This document shows positions 30,357 to 40,874 of a stretch of 64,000 nucleotides of DNA, piece by piece. The notes below the pieces were generated by a model. The model did no database searches. It had not been told where the DNA came from and saw only the letters and a program-made list of their open reading frames with translations. Position 1 is the stretch's first letter. Every line of letters begins with the position of its first letter. Source of the stretch: Actinostola sp. cb2023 (Eukaryota > Cnidaria > Anthozoa > Actiniaria > Actinostolidae); the NCBI GenBank assembly GCA_033675265.1, contig JAUJYZ010000239.1:281001-345000 (forward strand). Direction: 5' to 3'. The position numbers and the translations under genes are program-made.

Positions 30357-30743
30357 TTATGATTGTAATCGATAATGAGCAGCATAATTGTACAGGTGCC
30401 ACCGAGACAAGAGATCGGGGAGTCGGTTCTCTATTCCTGCGATGTGGACGGCTTTGATTTCGAAGTGATGTTGAGATGACAGGAACCACAGCTCGCGCAC
30501 GCAAGTATATAAGAAGGTACCCTTACTTCGTGTGCCGTTGATTGCGTGAACTGAGGCCGCGTTGTCACAGTTAATGATAATGCGTTTGCGTTGCCACTGG
30601 GGCCCCCATGTACGACAGGCAACAACTACGGTGAGCAGTTCCAGAGATGGTGGATGTGCAAGTTTGAGTCTGAAAGAAGATGTCGCGGGAATGTTCTGTG
30701 AAAATATTCGTTGTTGTACAAGGCACCACACCCTGTCAGGCAC
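30357..30743 (-). pseudogene. DIRS-like RNase H domain
   Basis: The frame contains SLELLTVVVACRTWGPQW, INCDNAASVHAINGTRSKGT, FEIKAVHIAGIENRLPDLLS and RWH, the DIRS-type RNase H layout in which the catalytic Asp sits in CDN and the end reads N.LPDLLSR. RNase H removes RNA from the RNA-DNA hybrid during reverse transcription. It is the continuation of the RT polyprotein after a frameshift near 30645-30655. The last residues (LYNYAAHYRLQS) are encoded by the terminal repeat itself. Confidence 0.8.
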
Positions 30744-31597
30744 GCGTCTGATGCGACGGTCTCATCTGCTTTAGGGGTTGAGTGTTCAAGGATCAGGGAG
30801 ATTCCATTGTATTGGCTACTAAATGTATGCCACCAGTGTAAATCCATGCGGAAATCCGCTGTGAGGCGGATGCGATGGTGTGGCCTTTTGACTGACCGAA
30901 GTGCGGTTAATAGGCGTGACATGAAGATTCGACCGGGTGGGATACAGGCGGCAGCAAAAGCTAGCTTTCCGATGAGGGATTGTAGTTGTCTTCTAGTAGC
31001 GCGCTGTCGTCCCTGCCAGGTGATGAGGATTGAGCGGATTTCTGCGAGCTTCTCGGGTGGCACTGCGACGGTCATAGCGACGGTATCAATGTCAAGTCCG
31101 ATAAATGTGAGATGGGTTGTGGGTGAAACGGTTTTCTCTGTGGCTTCTTCTAGACCGAGTTCTACGAGTAGGTCACGCAGAGAGTTGAACGCTGTCAATG
31201 CCCGAGATGAGGGACTTACTCCGCAGAAGTCATCGAGGTAGTTCACCGCGTGATGACCGTTCTTCGTGTGCATGTAGACTATGGCATTTGTGCTACGTTG
31301 ACAGGCCTGAGGGGCTGAGCGAAGGCCGAATGGAAGTCTCGTATCGACGTAATATGAGTCGCGCCACCAAAAGCCGAGTAAGTGGTAATCATGTGGGTCG
31401 ACAGGAAGCTGACGGTATGCTCTCCGTAGATCGAGCTTATACAGTAAGCATCCTTGGCCGTGATCGCGGATGATATCCATCAAGGTGCGAATTGTAGGAT
31501 ATGTGAGCTTGAAAGGTTCGCCGAGAAATTGATCAGAAGGTATGCCGTCATTGACTGATGTCGAGTGTGGGAAACTTAAATCCATCACGATTCTCAT
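30626..31597 (-). pseudogene. DIRS-like reverse transcriptase
   Basis: The minus-strand frame carries RT motifs in order: MRIVMDLSFPHSTSVNDGIP, LYKLDLRRAYRQLPVDP, LPFGLRSAPQACQRSTNAI, then the YxDD active site as NYLDDFCGV, LTFIGLDIDT and the thumb/connection region (RRQLQSLIGKLAFAAACIPP). Reverse transcription of the element RNA is its role. The preceding part of the same protein is in the frame 31594-32328, separated by a 1-base frameshift at about 31634-31648. The following RNase H is separated by another near 30650. Confidence 0.85.
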
Positions 31598-32328
31598 GTC
31601 ACAAGAGTTTTTCTTTGGTACGGCGGAGAGGGGAGATGTGGCGCGAGCGGCTGGTGAAGAGGGTTTCTGCTGTAAGGCCCGAGTGTGGCCCCGAGAGTGA
31701 CTTCCTTGGTTACGTATTTGTCAACGGCGTCGCTGAATCGCGCCGCCGAAGGATGATTTTTGAGAAATGTCGTTGGTAGTGTGTCAGATTGATAGCTCAC
31801 AGGCCATCCAAACTCAAGGAAGTCGGCAACAATTTTGTCGTGATAGTCGTGGAGTCTCGTTCGCCAAGCGGGAATTTTGAGTGGAGACGTTATTGGAATG
31901 CGTAGGCCTGCGTAATTATATGACTGAGAAGTCTGAACAAGCTTGTGAAGTCGTGCGATGTATGGGGCGGCTGATTGTTGTACAGGAAGGTGCGTTGACG
32001 AAATCCGAGGTGAAGTACCCAGATGCGATGTGGTATGGTCGACGACTGTATTGTGTGACGTATCCGTGGATGAGGGCGTGTCCGTGGATGAGGGCGTGTC
32101 CTTGGGTGAGGGCGTGTCCGTGGTTGAGGGCGTGTCCGCGGTTGAGGGCGTGTCCGTGGTTGAGGGCGTGTCCGCAGTTGAGGGCGTGTCCGTGGTTGAG
32201 GGCGTGTCCGTGGTTGAGGGCGTGTCCGTGGTGGAGGGCGTGTCCGCGATTGAGGGCGGGTCCATGGACGAGGGCGTGTCCATGGACAAGAGCCTGTCTG
32301 TGTCCTTGGTCAATTCCGGGTGATACAT
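31594..32328 (-). pseudogene. N-terminal part of the DIRS-like RT polyprotein, with an 18-bp repeat
   Basis: The frame begins with tandem Thr-Pro-Ser-Thr-Thr-Asp units coded by an 18-bp repeat (about 32060-32290; TPSTTDTPSTTD). It then has a folded-looking stretch (SYNYAGLRIPITSPLKIPAW, TFLKNHPSAARFSDAVDKYV, GATLGPYSRNP) of the kind that precedes RT in DIRS proteins. It ends out of frame just before the VPKKNSCDMRIVMDL block. The long plus-strand frames opposite (31881-32459, 31958-32323) are its shadows. Confidence 0.7.
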
Positions 32329-32345
32329 GTGTCCGTAGGTCCAGT

Positions 32346-32720
32346 CTAAGTTTTCAGTGTGAAGTAGTGGTCAATTGGGTTTCGTGGTCGATTCCTTACG
32401 TGAACCTCGAGGTTTGTGTGGGCAATCAATCGCAGCGTGTTGTGTCTCGATGTTTCTGATGGGCCCGCAGATGTGTTTTTCGACAATCCCGTCGACGAGG
32501 TGGTCTTTCTCTTTATCGCAGTGGTTCGACTGAAAGGCTCCACAATATCGAGTGCGATTGCGTGACATTTGAAGAGTGGCAGTAACATGCGACTCGACGA
32601 GGGGTATTTTCCTTACGAATCGAGCGTGCAAGTCGTCGAAATCGTCGCTCCACCGTAGCTGGCCGCGTTCGATCTGCTGTAAGATGGTCTTATGATAATT
32701 CCGGACAGTTGGCCACGGGT
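32346..32720 (-). pseudogene. Zinc-knuckle-like C-terminal gag remnant
   Basis: In the minus frame 32371-32631 the product has DLHARFVRK-type text, then CGAFQSNHCDKEKDHLVD, KHICGP and DCPHKPRG. Spaced Cys/His residues resemble the zinc-knuckle tail that ends gag proteins of DIRS elements, and the frame appears open back to about 32720. It is separated from the gag-like ORF by about 300 bp of AT-rich DNA (32720-33027) with no coding frame. Confidence 0.45.
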
Positions 32721-33027
32721 ATCAAAATGAAATAAACTATTGTTTATTATTGATTGCTTGTTTTGAAGTGTATTTTTGGGCTTTGATTTGGGGTTTTTAA
32801 GCGGAATTCACTCCATCGAAGTGATTGCGTGACCTTTGCCGGTTAATGTTTAATCTATGTACGTGTCGAGCTTAAAATATTCAAAGTGACGCTTTAGTAA
32901 CGTCTGTATAGTGTGTAGAGAACTCTGTGTTCTAGTTAAGATCAAACCGAATACATATATAGGATGGTAATAGGTTTCTCTACTACACTAAGGTAGTTTT
33001 GTTTGGCATTTATTTGTATATAAACAT

Positions 33028-33759
33028 TTATAGGCGATAATCGAATGTGCTGCTGAATCTGCTGCTAACTTCACGCTGGTGCCAGACACGATTATGTCGA
33101 GTTCGCCAGCGATGAGTTGCTCGTAGGTTAAAATCTGTGTACGTGAGTTCCTGTGAGCTTGGCAGCGCGTTCAAGAGATACTCGTGAGGCCATAGAACGT
33201 ATTTTGACACTATGTCAGAAGCTTTGCGGGCAAGACCACTTTTTAACTTCTTACCTTGGCGTTTTGTCTCGTGTTTCTTGTGTGGTTGTTTATGGCTCTT
33301 CCTGTTATCGTTCTCGGAGTCTTCTTGAGTTGAATCGCTCGGGGTGGAATCATTGCTGTCAGTATCTGAGTCGCTGTCTTTGCCTGTGCCTGCTAATCCC
33401 AGCTCAGCGATCTGATGATCAACTTTGGTCTCGAGTGACCTGATTGCTCGGAGGTCATTGACGTTTAGATCTTGTTTCATTGATTCTGAAGGCATTTTCA
33501 TTGTTAACTGTTCAGCAGATTCGTCCTCTTTTGTTTTGCGGCCTTGAAGTAGAGTGGCAAGGCCTTGGATAGTTGCTTTCATGTCGTTCATTTCTTCTTT
33601 GAGTGTCGCAATTTCATCTTTCGCCGGCTTTGTTTTGCTGGCCGTGTTCCCGGCTGGCCCAGGGCAGGATTTATGGGGCTTTCCGAATGCGTGTGATGAC
33701 TTCGGCTCTTTGCATCCAGGACAAAGCGATTTAGCCTTCCTTGGTGACCGATCTGGCAT
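33028..33759 (-). CDS. Gag-like ORF1 of the DIRS-like element
   Basis: A 243-residue intact frame starting MPDRSPRKAKSLCPGCKEPK, with an early Cys-x2-Cys and His/Cys cluster (CPGC, HAFGKPHKSC), a predicted coiled coil (DEIATLKEEMNDMKATIQGL), an acidic Ser/Asp region (DSDSDTDSNDSTPSDS), a basic stretch (KQPHKKHETKRQGKKLKSG) and a conserved-looking end (YVLWPHEYLLNALPSSQEL). Position 5' of RT and this layout fit the nucleocapsid-type ORF of a DIRS/Ngaro retroelement. Start and stop look natural. Confidence 0.65.
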   Translation of the reverse strand: MPDRSPRKAKSLCPGCKEPKSSHAFGKPHKSCPGPAGNTASKTKPAKDEIATLKEEMNDMKATIQGLATLLQGRKTKEDESAEQLTMKMPSESMKQDLNVNDLRAIRSLETKVDHQIAELGLAGTGKDSDSDTDSNDSTPSDSTQEDSENDNRKSHKQPHKKHETKRQGKKLKSGLARKASDIVSKYVLWPHEYLLNALPSSQELTYTDFNLRATHRWRTRHNRVWHQREVSSRFSSTFDYRL

Positions 33760-33930
33760 ATTGTATTGAAGTTTTAGAGAAGTTTTAGAGGTATTAACGA
33801 TTACAGGTACGAGTATATGTACGCAGTTCAGAGAACGCTAACTACAAGAGAATGCGTAATATGAGCTCGGGGTCACATTACAGTCACGTCCGCATAACAA
33901 TTAACCTTTATGTACAATACATAAACACAC

Positions 33931-34145
33931 AATTGTACAGTGTCGTGATTACATGCATGCCTTTGTTTCTATATTGTAAGGTTTTGTACATTATATTTTA
34001 TAGTCTTTAGTACTTTTATGATTGTAATCGATAATGAGCAGCACAATTGTACAGTGTTGTGATTACATGCATGCCTTTGTTTCTATATTGTAAGGTTTTG
34101 TACATTATATTTTATAGTCTTTAGTACTTTTATGATTGTAAATTA
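33931..34145. repeat. Tandem 114-bp terminal repeats of the DIRS-like element
   Basis: AATTGTACAGTGTCGTGATT starts at 33931 and, as AATTGTACAGTGTTGTGATT, at 34045. The second unit breaks off at about 34141. Each contains GCATGCCTTTGTTTCTATAT and the 55-bp sequence also found at 30341-30395. Confidence 0.88.
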
Positions 34146-36445
34146 TTAGTATATAATTTTATTTTTATATTTTATACTAGGTCTCATGATCAGATGTAGT
34201 TTAATATTCACATTTCACATCGCTAAAAACCAAGTTCGTATTACTTCTTTGCTTCAAAAAAGACTAACGAAGATGTACATGTCACTACTGTATAAGGTAC
34301 TCGTGTTTACTTAAATTGTAAGAGTACAAAAGAGTGCAAAAAGATCTGCACAATATAATTCCCGTGTGAAAAGTATGAAGGTCAATCTTAACTGAGTTCT
34401 CTTTGTCGTTGTCACTAGTTCTAAACCTCACGCAGAAATAAAAACTCATACAATGTGACAGTTGTTTGCAATAGCTTCAGTTCATATGAACTCAAAGGAA
34501 TACATTATGATGTATACAACTGAGTTCTTTTTAAGAACATAATAATTCGAGTGAATATAAGTCAATGAACGCGTTGTCAAACATTGTTGTTGTAACTGCA
34601 GAGATAATGTTTTGTTTTCATTCCGGTAGCTTTCCCCTAGAGTAATTTGCTGTAGTCTATAGTTGTTTAATTTGATTGTTCTTTATAGTTTTCCCTCGGG
34701 TCAGTTTCCGTATGTAAATTTGTTCTTAACTTTGGAGTCGCTTAGGTTTGTTTTTGGTCACTCATATTCAGTTACGATTGCGGACTGTAAGAATTGCGTA
34801 ACTTGCGAACGATTTGCGATATATGAGTCTTAGAGACGGGATAGTTGGTAAGTTTCACGTTCTCGTTATATGTTAGTTTCAGTATCATACAGTTAGTTGT
34901 AACATGTATTCCTTTGTTTATTTAGTTTTACATTTAGGTTAGATTCAACATTGCGAGTAAACGAACGAACGGATCTAGCCCAACTAGTCAAAACATGTCT
35001 CGCACCGCGATCATTCTCTAAGGCCGTAACAGTTGTTGTCGTTCGGAATACTTTCCTACCTCCTTTGGTACTCCAGAGCTGTTAAAGAGAAGTATAGCGA
35101 ACTCAGAATCTGTAGTATAACCGTATTCTATCTTTCCAGTAAACCAAAACTTATAAACCTGTCGCCTGAATACATTCGTTGTCAACCACTACATCCCGGC
35201 GGCCGCCATGAAGAAGCCATCGCCATCGCTCTCGCCGATTAAATAAAAAGCGTATAAAATTGGACTTCAAACCAAAAATAACTACCTACAACTACGAAAC
35301 AACAATCAGTCTAAGTACTGAATAAGTATAATCTTCTAGAGTGCAAGGATTACAATGATATTATTCGATATATTAACACACTGAATTTGAATTTTCCTCG
35401 GGTCTCTTGAAAGCGTTGGTCAACGATTTCAAGCTTGAAGCCAAGATTCGCGCATGCGCGTGTCATGACAGTGCCCCTTTAACATGAATGGAGATGGACT
35501 CATGAAGCTGCTGTGAGCTAAAATATTAACAGTTGTTCATTCTTGTCATTGAAATAGCACAACACATTTAGCAAATACTATCATCTGAGAGAAACACAGA
35601 GTAATCAGCTAGTTTTAAATACGGTTCACGGAAGAACGGATTAAGTAAGCTTTATCGCACTCCGATGTTCATTGTTATTCATTCCCAACTTCGTTGATTG
35701 TGGTGACAGGCATTAATTTCGTATTTTTAAATACGAAAAAATATCCATACTATTACTGATCAATATAGTGAATGAATTATACAGAAAGAACGGCAAAACA
35801 GTATGTAAAAAGCTAATAAACTTATTTTAACTGATTGTTGAAATAAATACGTTTGTTTGTCATTTTGTTTATAATCACTGATAGCGAAAATGTGTTGTGC
35901 AGTACTAAATATTGAGACTATTCTGCATTTATAAAACACAATGCCTCAATTTTAAAGCTTTTTAATCGATAAAAATCAAACACAATACAAATACTTTATA
36001 AAAGTCAAAACAGAAAACAAATAAAGTATATTGTAGATGTTTTGACTTATGTTTAGTGAAAATATAAATATTAAAACTTGCAAAAAAGAGCACAATTCAG
36101 ATTTGCCGAGCGCTTGTCGATGTCCTCTCGAAGGTAAAATCCGACTGCTTCACGGAAAAGTGCACCAGAGAAGTGCACCGCACATCGGCCCATGAGGCGC
36201 AAAATGTAAAAATTAAAATTTCTCAGCGTACGGTGAAGTTAGAAGACTGACACTTATGAAGTGTTTAGAGAATACGGTAAAGTTTAGTTATTCGAAGAAA
36301 AATTGAAATTCACGTCATATTGACAAAGATTAGGTGCAAAAACGTATTTGTCACGTGACCGAGTTTCATACCTTGTGTAAATATACACATGTAGTGCGGG
36401 ACGCGCGGGATGTGCACAGGAAGCCCAATATAGGATATTACTCAG
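34146..36445. other. Stretch without recognisable genes
   Basis: About 2.3 kb of AT-rich DNA. The 69-residue frame at 35033-35242 ends just before an AATAAA (35240-35245) but has no family resemblance. No clear repeat or splice-flanked exon was found. Confidence 0.4.
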
Positions 36446-36585
36446 CACAGGGAACCCAACATATCTACGTATTATATATTGGGCGCGCGCGCGCGCTCTA
36501 CCACAGGAAACCCATAAAAGAAGACGCAAATATCATTTTATTTCATTATTTAGTAGCCTCAAAAGGAATGGTTGGGCTGCCTTTG
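36446..36585. mobile_element. MITE with CACAGGGAACCCAAC / GTTGGGC(T)GCCTTTG ends, copy 1
   Basis: The 140-bp segment shares ends and interior (CTACCACAGGAAACCCATAA, a (GC)n run, ATTATTTAGTAGCCTC) with 37235-37360. Its right end is repeated inverted at 36909-36943 (CACAGGCAGCCCAACC). No coding. Confidence 0.65.
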
Positions 36586-37005
36586 GGGTTTGTTGTATGT
36601 TGTTGTATGTAGATTTGGAGCCAATCGATCCTACGAAATTTCAGCCTTGATATGGGTCTACCACGAAGTACAAGTTAAAGATTAGGACTGAGACTAAACA
36701 GTGAAATAATAAATAGAAAAAAAAAAACACAAAGAAGAAAAAAGTGGCGACGGGGGAAACCCCCCCCCCCCCCCCCCCGAGTTGACGGAGATGTCCATCT
36801 TCCATCGTACCATTAATTTTTAAAAGTTGACTTCTCAGCAAATAAAATAATTATAGTTCAGATTTTCATTATATTCGTCCCCCTAACATTTGTTTTACGA
36901 AGCTAAATCACAGGCAGCCCAACCATTGATTATGAGGCTACTCAATAATATGTGCATTTCTGCGGGAGCGTCTTTCGGGACGCGCATAGCTGAGAACCAT
37001 CACTA

Positions 37006-37219
37006 AGGCCGATTTACACGATAAGATTTGTCGGCCCAATTTGAGTTCTATTGTTTTTAACACTCCAATTCATTTGATTTTCCTTTAAAAAAATCGGCCC
37101 GACACGCAAAAAGATCTGCAACAGATTTTTCGAATCGGGCCGATTTCTACATTTTTCCGAACGTAAAAACGAAGCTTATCAAACATCGGGCCGACAAATC
37201 GTATCGTGTAAATCGGCCT
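37006..37219. mobile_element. MITE with AGGCCGATTTACACGAT ends
   Basis: The left end AGGCCGATTTACACGATAAG and the right end (complement) CGTATCGTGTAAATCGGCCT form about 33-bp inverted repeats. The interior contains TCGGCCCGA and TCGGGCCGA boxes. Flanks are CTA and TTA, compatible with a mutated 3-bp target of PIF/Harbinger type. The AGGCC start is shared with the larger elements at 37991 and 38763. Confidence 0.82.
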
Positions 37220-37234
37220 TTATACATTTTTATG

Positions 37235-37360
37235 CACAGGGAACCCAACATTACGTATTGCGCACACGCACGCTTTACCACAGGAAACTTATAAAAGAGA
37301 AGCAAATATATTTTTATTTAGTTTTCAGAACCCTGAGAAGCAAAGGTTGGGCTTCCTGTG
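37235..37360. mobile_element. MITE with CACAGGGAACCCAAC / TTGGGCTTCCTGTG ends, copy 2
   Basis: The 126-bp relative of 36446-36585 shares TTACCACAGGAAACTTATAA and a TTTTATTTAG stretch. The right end TTGGGCTTCCTGTG is the form seen at many other places in the window. No coding. Confidence 0.7.
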
Positions 37361-38459
37361 GCTAATGTACTTATTGTTTTAGACTTGGTCACGTTGAGGG
37401 GTGACAATGATTCATGCCACTCGGGTACCTCCCCGTCACTGATACCCCTGAGTACCCCCCCCCCCCCCCCCCCCGGGTACCTTTTAGGGAGTCATTTTCA
37501 AAAAATTGGACGAGCATCCTATCACTTTTCGTATGGGATAAAAACGTGATACCTTTCCTAGGCCTGGGGAGCCAAGGAGCTACTCCCTATATTTGGACCG
37601 GCTGGTATGTGGGTGATTGGCACATGGCCATATTGACCTATTCCAAAAATCGTTGTCCCCGCCGAAAGCAAGAAGCAAGAAGCTGACGACCGCAAAGGGC
37701 ATTGGAACTTTCTCCTTATTCATTTATTCATCCGTAGACATTTTGACAACATGCATTTTCAAATGGCCGAATAGTTCCAAATGATTGCTATTCAACGCTC
37801 GTAGGGATAACTTCTCAATATACCGCGGATAAATTAATTAATTAGGAGATTCCCAAAGTCCCTTGCGGTCGTCAGCTTCTTGCTTGTTGCTTTCGGCCCG
37901 GACAACGATATTTGGAATAGGTGTATTTGACTGATAAAATCCTATAGAACAGTATAAAAACCAGTATATATTTATATGTATAATATATTAAGGCCCGTGC
38001 AAACGGCGCCAACATGTTGGCACAACATTGCCCAACATTGTTGGGCCCAAAATGTTGGCGCCGTTTGAACATGTTGGGCCGTGAAGTTTGAATCCGATCC
38101 AGTCAAACTTTTGACCCAACATCGGCCAAAATATTTCTATTGTTTTCGTGATCGATGAAGCAGGTCACAACATGTTGGCACCGTTTGCACGCTTTGCACA
38201 ACATTGTTGGGCTCGTGCGGTGCGCACTGAATTGTTCATTCGACGGTATCCATGGAGATTTGGTCTTGTTTCGTGCCAGGTCAGTAATTGAATAACAATA
38301 GGTGCCTCGATGTAGCATGTCTAACAATAGTTCCTATTGTTATAAAATGGTTCCTATTGTTATTCAAATATTGCTATCTTGTGTGCTTTTGCTGTTTTCC
38401 GAAACTCACTATTTAAGTGTATTTTACGAAACGTCGATCCGTCTTTTTATCTCTTCGAT

Positions 38460-38657
38460 ATGGAGCCGGGCGAGGAAAACTCCGATGTTCAAGCAGAGAT
38501 TCAAGTAAACGCTACTCTCTGTCATCAAGTTCATAGACCAAATCGGCTAACGCAATGTTGTACCCAATTAGGGTTTTTCCGATTTAGCGGCCTAGGCAAA
38601 ATTATTGCCAGACACATCCATTGTTTTGAAAACGCTTTGTTCGACAAACAAATTTAA
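38460..38657 (+). pseudogene. Short ORF in the left subterminal repeat (MEPGE...)
   Basis: From ATG 38460 the frame reads MEPGEENSDVQAEIQVNATL and onward for 65 residues to a stop. The same start (MEPGEYYKRW) and the block DRPIRLTQC occur inverted at 43861-44082. It may be a short leader exon copied in both ends of the element. No family is recognised. Confidence 0.3.
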
Positions 38658-38762
38658 CACAAAATCATTAGCATTGTTATTATACGGGGCCATTGTTTAG
38701 TCCAAGAGAATTCAAAGAGGCGCTAATATAGACCACAGTTAACTATGTATAGACGACTACTA

Positions 38763-40026
38763 AGGCCCCGTCCACTAAACCGTTTTTGAAAACCTCCGTT
38801 TTCGTTCGACCGAAAACGGATAAAAAGCTCTGCGTCCACACTAGCGTTTTCACATCGTTTTCGACCGTCCACACTAGGGGGCGAAAACCATTATCTAAAG
38901 ATGCATTTTCGTCACCAGGCTCTGCTCGGCCGTTTTTTTCTGTTCAATACGCATGCTCCAGTAACTGGGCATCGCACACAATTCGATGTCATATCCGGGA
39001 TATTATCTAATTAGCATCTAGTTTTCAGTCTACCGTGTCGAATTTTGACCTCCCGGTCAGGCAAATTTACAGTAAATTCGGTAAAGTCCTCAGGTTTATA
39101 GAGACATGCTGTAAATACGAAACACTTAGGAAACATTTGTACATCGGGAAATAAAAGTTCAATGAATAAGGTTTCTTGACTTACATTTATTTTCACAACA
39201 AATAGTGTTTATCAACCAGCTTTTCTCATGTGAACTCGTGCTAAAATGGCCTCCGATGTATGGTAAATGTCAGCGTACGAAGTAAATCGTCTTCTTGTTG
39301 CTCGCCAGTGTCCATGAGAAAAAATTGTACATCGGGGATTTCTTGTATTTATATTGGTCTTTCTAATCCACAACTTGTTCTTGTGTTTATACAATTCTAA
39401 GAACCAGTTTTGGAGTTGTTGACATTTGTCCGTAGTGCCGTGACTCGAGGCAAATGCCGATAATTCGCCAAGCTTTTCCTCGACAAAAACAGTAATTCTG
39501 GTAGCCATTTTGAAAACATTAGTACCCAAGCCTCTGTTCCACAGCGAAACCAAGTTTTCTAGTCCCAGACTCCCTTAGATGATCGATTAAGTTTGACTGA
39601 AAAAGGCTGAGAATTCAAGAGAATTGGCCGATTGGGGCCTGGGCCCGAATTTAAAATTTCTCGCGGGATTTTGCGAAAACTGCTTCGGAAAAATATATAA
39701 ACACGGTTTTTTGGGAAAATAAATACAGGATTATTTTTTAAAATGTTTATAAATTATTGGAATGTTTTATATTTGCCATTTAACCAAAACCACGATCATG
39801 ACACGATTTCTTGGGCAATTGTGTGCGATGGGCTGAGTTGTGACGTAGAGTTTCTGAAAAGCTCCGTTTTGCCGTTCACACTAAAACGATAGACCTGCGT
39901 TTTCGAAAGTTTCCGTTTTAATAGATAAACATCTCCGTTTTCGATCGCTTTAGTGTGGATGCTCGGTAAAAACGCATAAAAAAGTATGCGTTTTCAAACG
40001 AAAACGGAGTAGTGTGGACGAGGCCT
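38763..40026. mobile_element. Nested AGGCC-ended element, TSD ACTA
   Basis: The left end AGGCCCCGTCCACTAAACCG and right end (complement) CGAAAACGGAGTAGTGTGGACGAGGCCT are imperfect inverted repeats, rich in CGTTTTCG boxes that continue about 120 bp inwards on both sides. ACTA flanks both edges (38759-38762, 40027-40030). It holds one short minus-strand ORF. Confidence 0.75.
39212..39508 (-). CDS. Short ORF inside the nested AGGCC-ended element, function unknown
   Basis: Starting at the Met of MATRITVFVEEKLGELSAFA the frame runs about 98 residues and includes QQLQNWFLELYKHKNKLW and RRRFTSYADIYHTSEAILAR. The composition is protein-like (amphipathic helices, basic C-terminus), and it fills the only coding-like part of the element. 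No known domain is recognised. A DNA-binding accessory role would be a guess. Confidence 0.35.
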   Translation of the reverse strand: MATRITVFVEEKLGELSAFASSHGTTDKCQQLQNWFLELYKHKNKLWIRKTNINTRNPRCTIFSHGHWRATRRRFTSYADIYHTSEAILARVHMRKAG

Positions 40027-40204
40027 ACTAAAGATTGTGAAAATTAAGGACATTAAGAAAACTACGGGAATGTTTTAATTGAAAAACAGTAAATTGAGAT
40101 TGACAACTGAAAGTTTATTCAGAACAACAATCGCATATCATGCGTGCTAATTAAACAACATGAAATATTTGCAATACAAAATATTACTACCTCTATTCTA
40201 TACA

Positions 40205-40559
40205 TTATGGTCCCCGTGCTCGTGCAATTAACAGCTTCCGCCTGTTTGATAACAAACCACATGTCGCAACAACAATAGGCAGGAACCTACGCTTTTGCCT
40301 GAAAACTTGAGAAACTGATTGGTAAACTTTCAACGCACCGATTGTGTGTTCAATTTTCACTCTTAGTTGCCTTAGCTTCCGGTTTGCATTTCTTTGGCGA
40401 CGATTTCTTGCAATTCTGTGTGGTGTAACCAGCGGTATTTGACCCGGGTACCCTCCATCGGCGAGTATGCGTGCATTTCTTGGAAAAGGACACTGAGGAC
40501 CAACGCCAATGCGAGGAAGATATCGGTACGTCGAAGCGTCATTAAGATGCCCAGGGAAA
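40205..40559 (-). CDS. PIF/Harbinger transposase, exon 2 (second D and E of DDE)
   Basis: Minus-strand exon with acceptor TTTTAATTAACAG. It opens FPGHLNDASTYRYLPRIGVG, contains ILADGGYPGQIPLV (second catalytic Asp) and LRQLRVKIEHTIGALKVYQS (catalytic Glu), and ends in LLIARARGP before TAA at 40205-40207. The spliced junction restores Ser-Gly-Phe-Pro-Gly-His, the SGFPG.MND block of HARBI1-like transposases. The frame is intact. Confidence 0.88.
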
Positions 40560-40874
40560 CTGTTAATTAAAACAATATATTATTATTATTATTATTATTA
40601 TTATATTATTATTATTATATTCATTAAAAATTCATGAGGAAAATACCCGTGGCAGAGCTTGTATTTCCCTAAGAAATCTCGATTGTAGCCAGCATGAAAA
40701 GACGGCACAACAACCGCATCTCAACACAGGAAGCCCAAGATTAGTTTCGCAAGCGCGTGTATATTATTTCGACCTGGTACATTGTAATAATCATAGCCAT
40801 TGTTATCATCATCATGCATCTCTATAGTAGCACCATGCATATCGAAAATACAAATACACGAGATATTTTCTTAC

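Larger units (their letters stand above)
30336..34145 (-). mobile_element. DIRS-order-like retroelement without a tyrosine recombinase
   Basis: On the minus strand the order is: terminal repeat region (34145-33931), gag-like ORF, zinc-knuckle-like segment, RT, RNase H, terminal repeat (30395-30341). A 55-bp sequence (TAGTCTTTAGTACTTTTATG ... GATAATGAGCAGCA) occurs at 30341-30395 and, in the same orientation, at about 34001-34050 and in part at 34110-34140. This resembles split direct repeats of PAT/Ngaro-type DIRS elements rather than LTRs. RNase H runs straight into the terminal repeat, so no room is left for the recombinase or methyltransferase ORF. RT frameshifts (about 31640 and 30650) show that it is inactive. 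Confidence 0.75.

Noticed and set aside
31881..32459. Plus-strand frame with Cys-Pro-Trp-Leu-Arg-Ala repeats (metal-binding-like)
   Set aside because: Antisense shadow of the 18-bp repeat in the minus-strand RT polyprotein; no start context or homolog.
35033..35242. 69-residue frame before an AATAAA
   Set aside because: No family resemblance, no splice signals, and composition like surrounding noncoding DNA.
36284..36612. Frames on both strands over a (GC)n run
   Set aside because: They lie in MITE sequence with inverted symmetry; no conserved motif.
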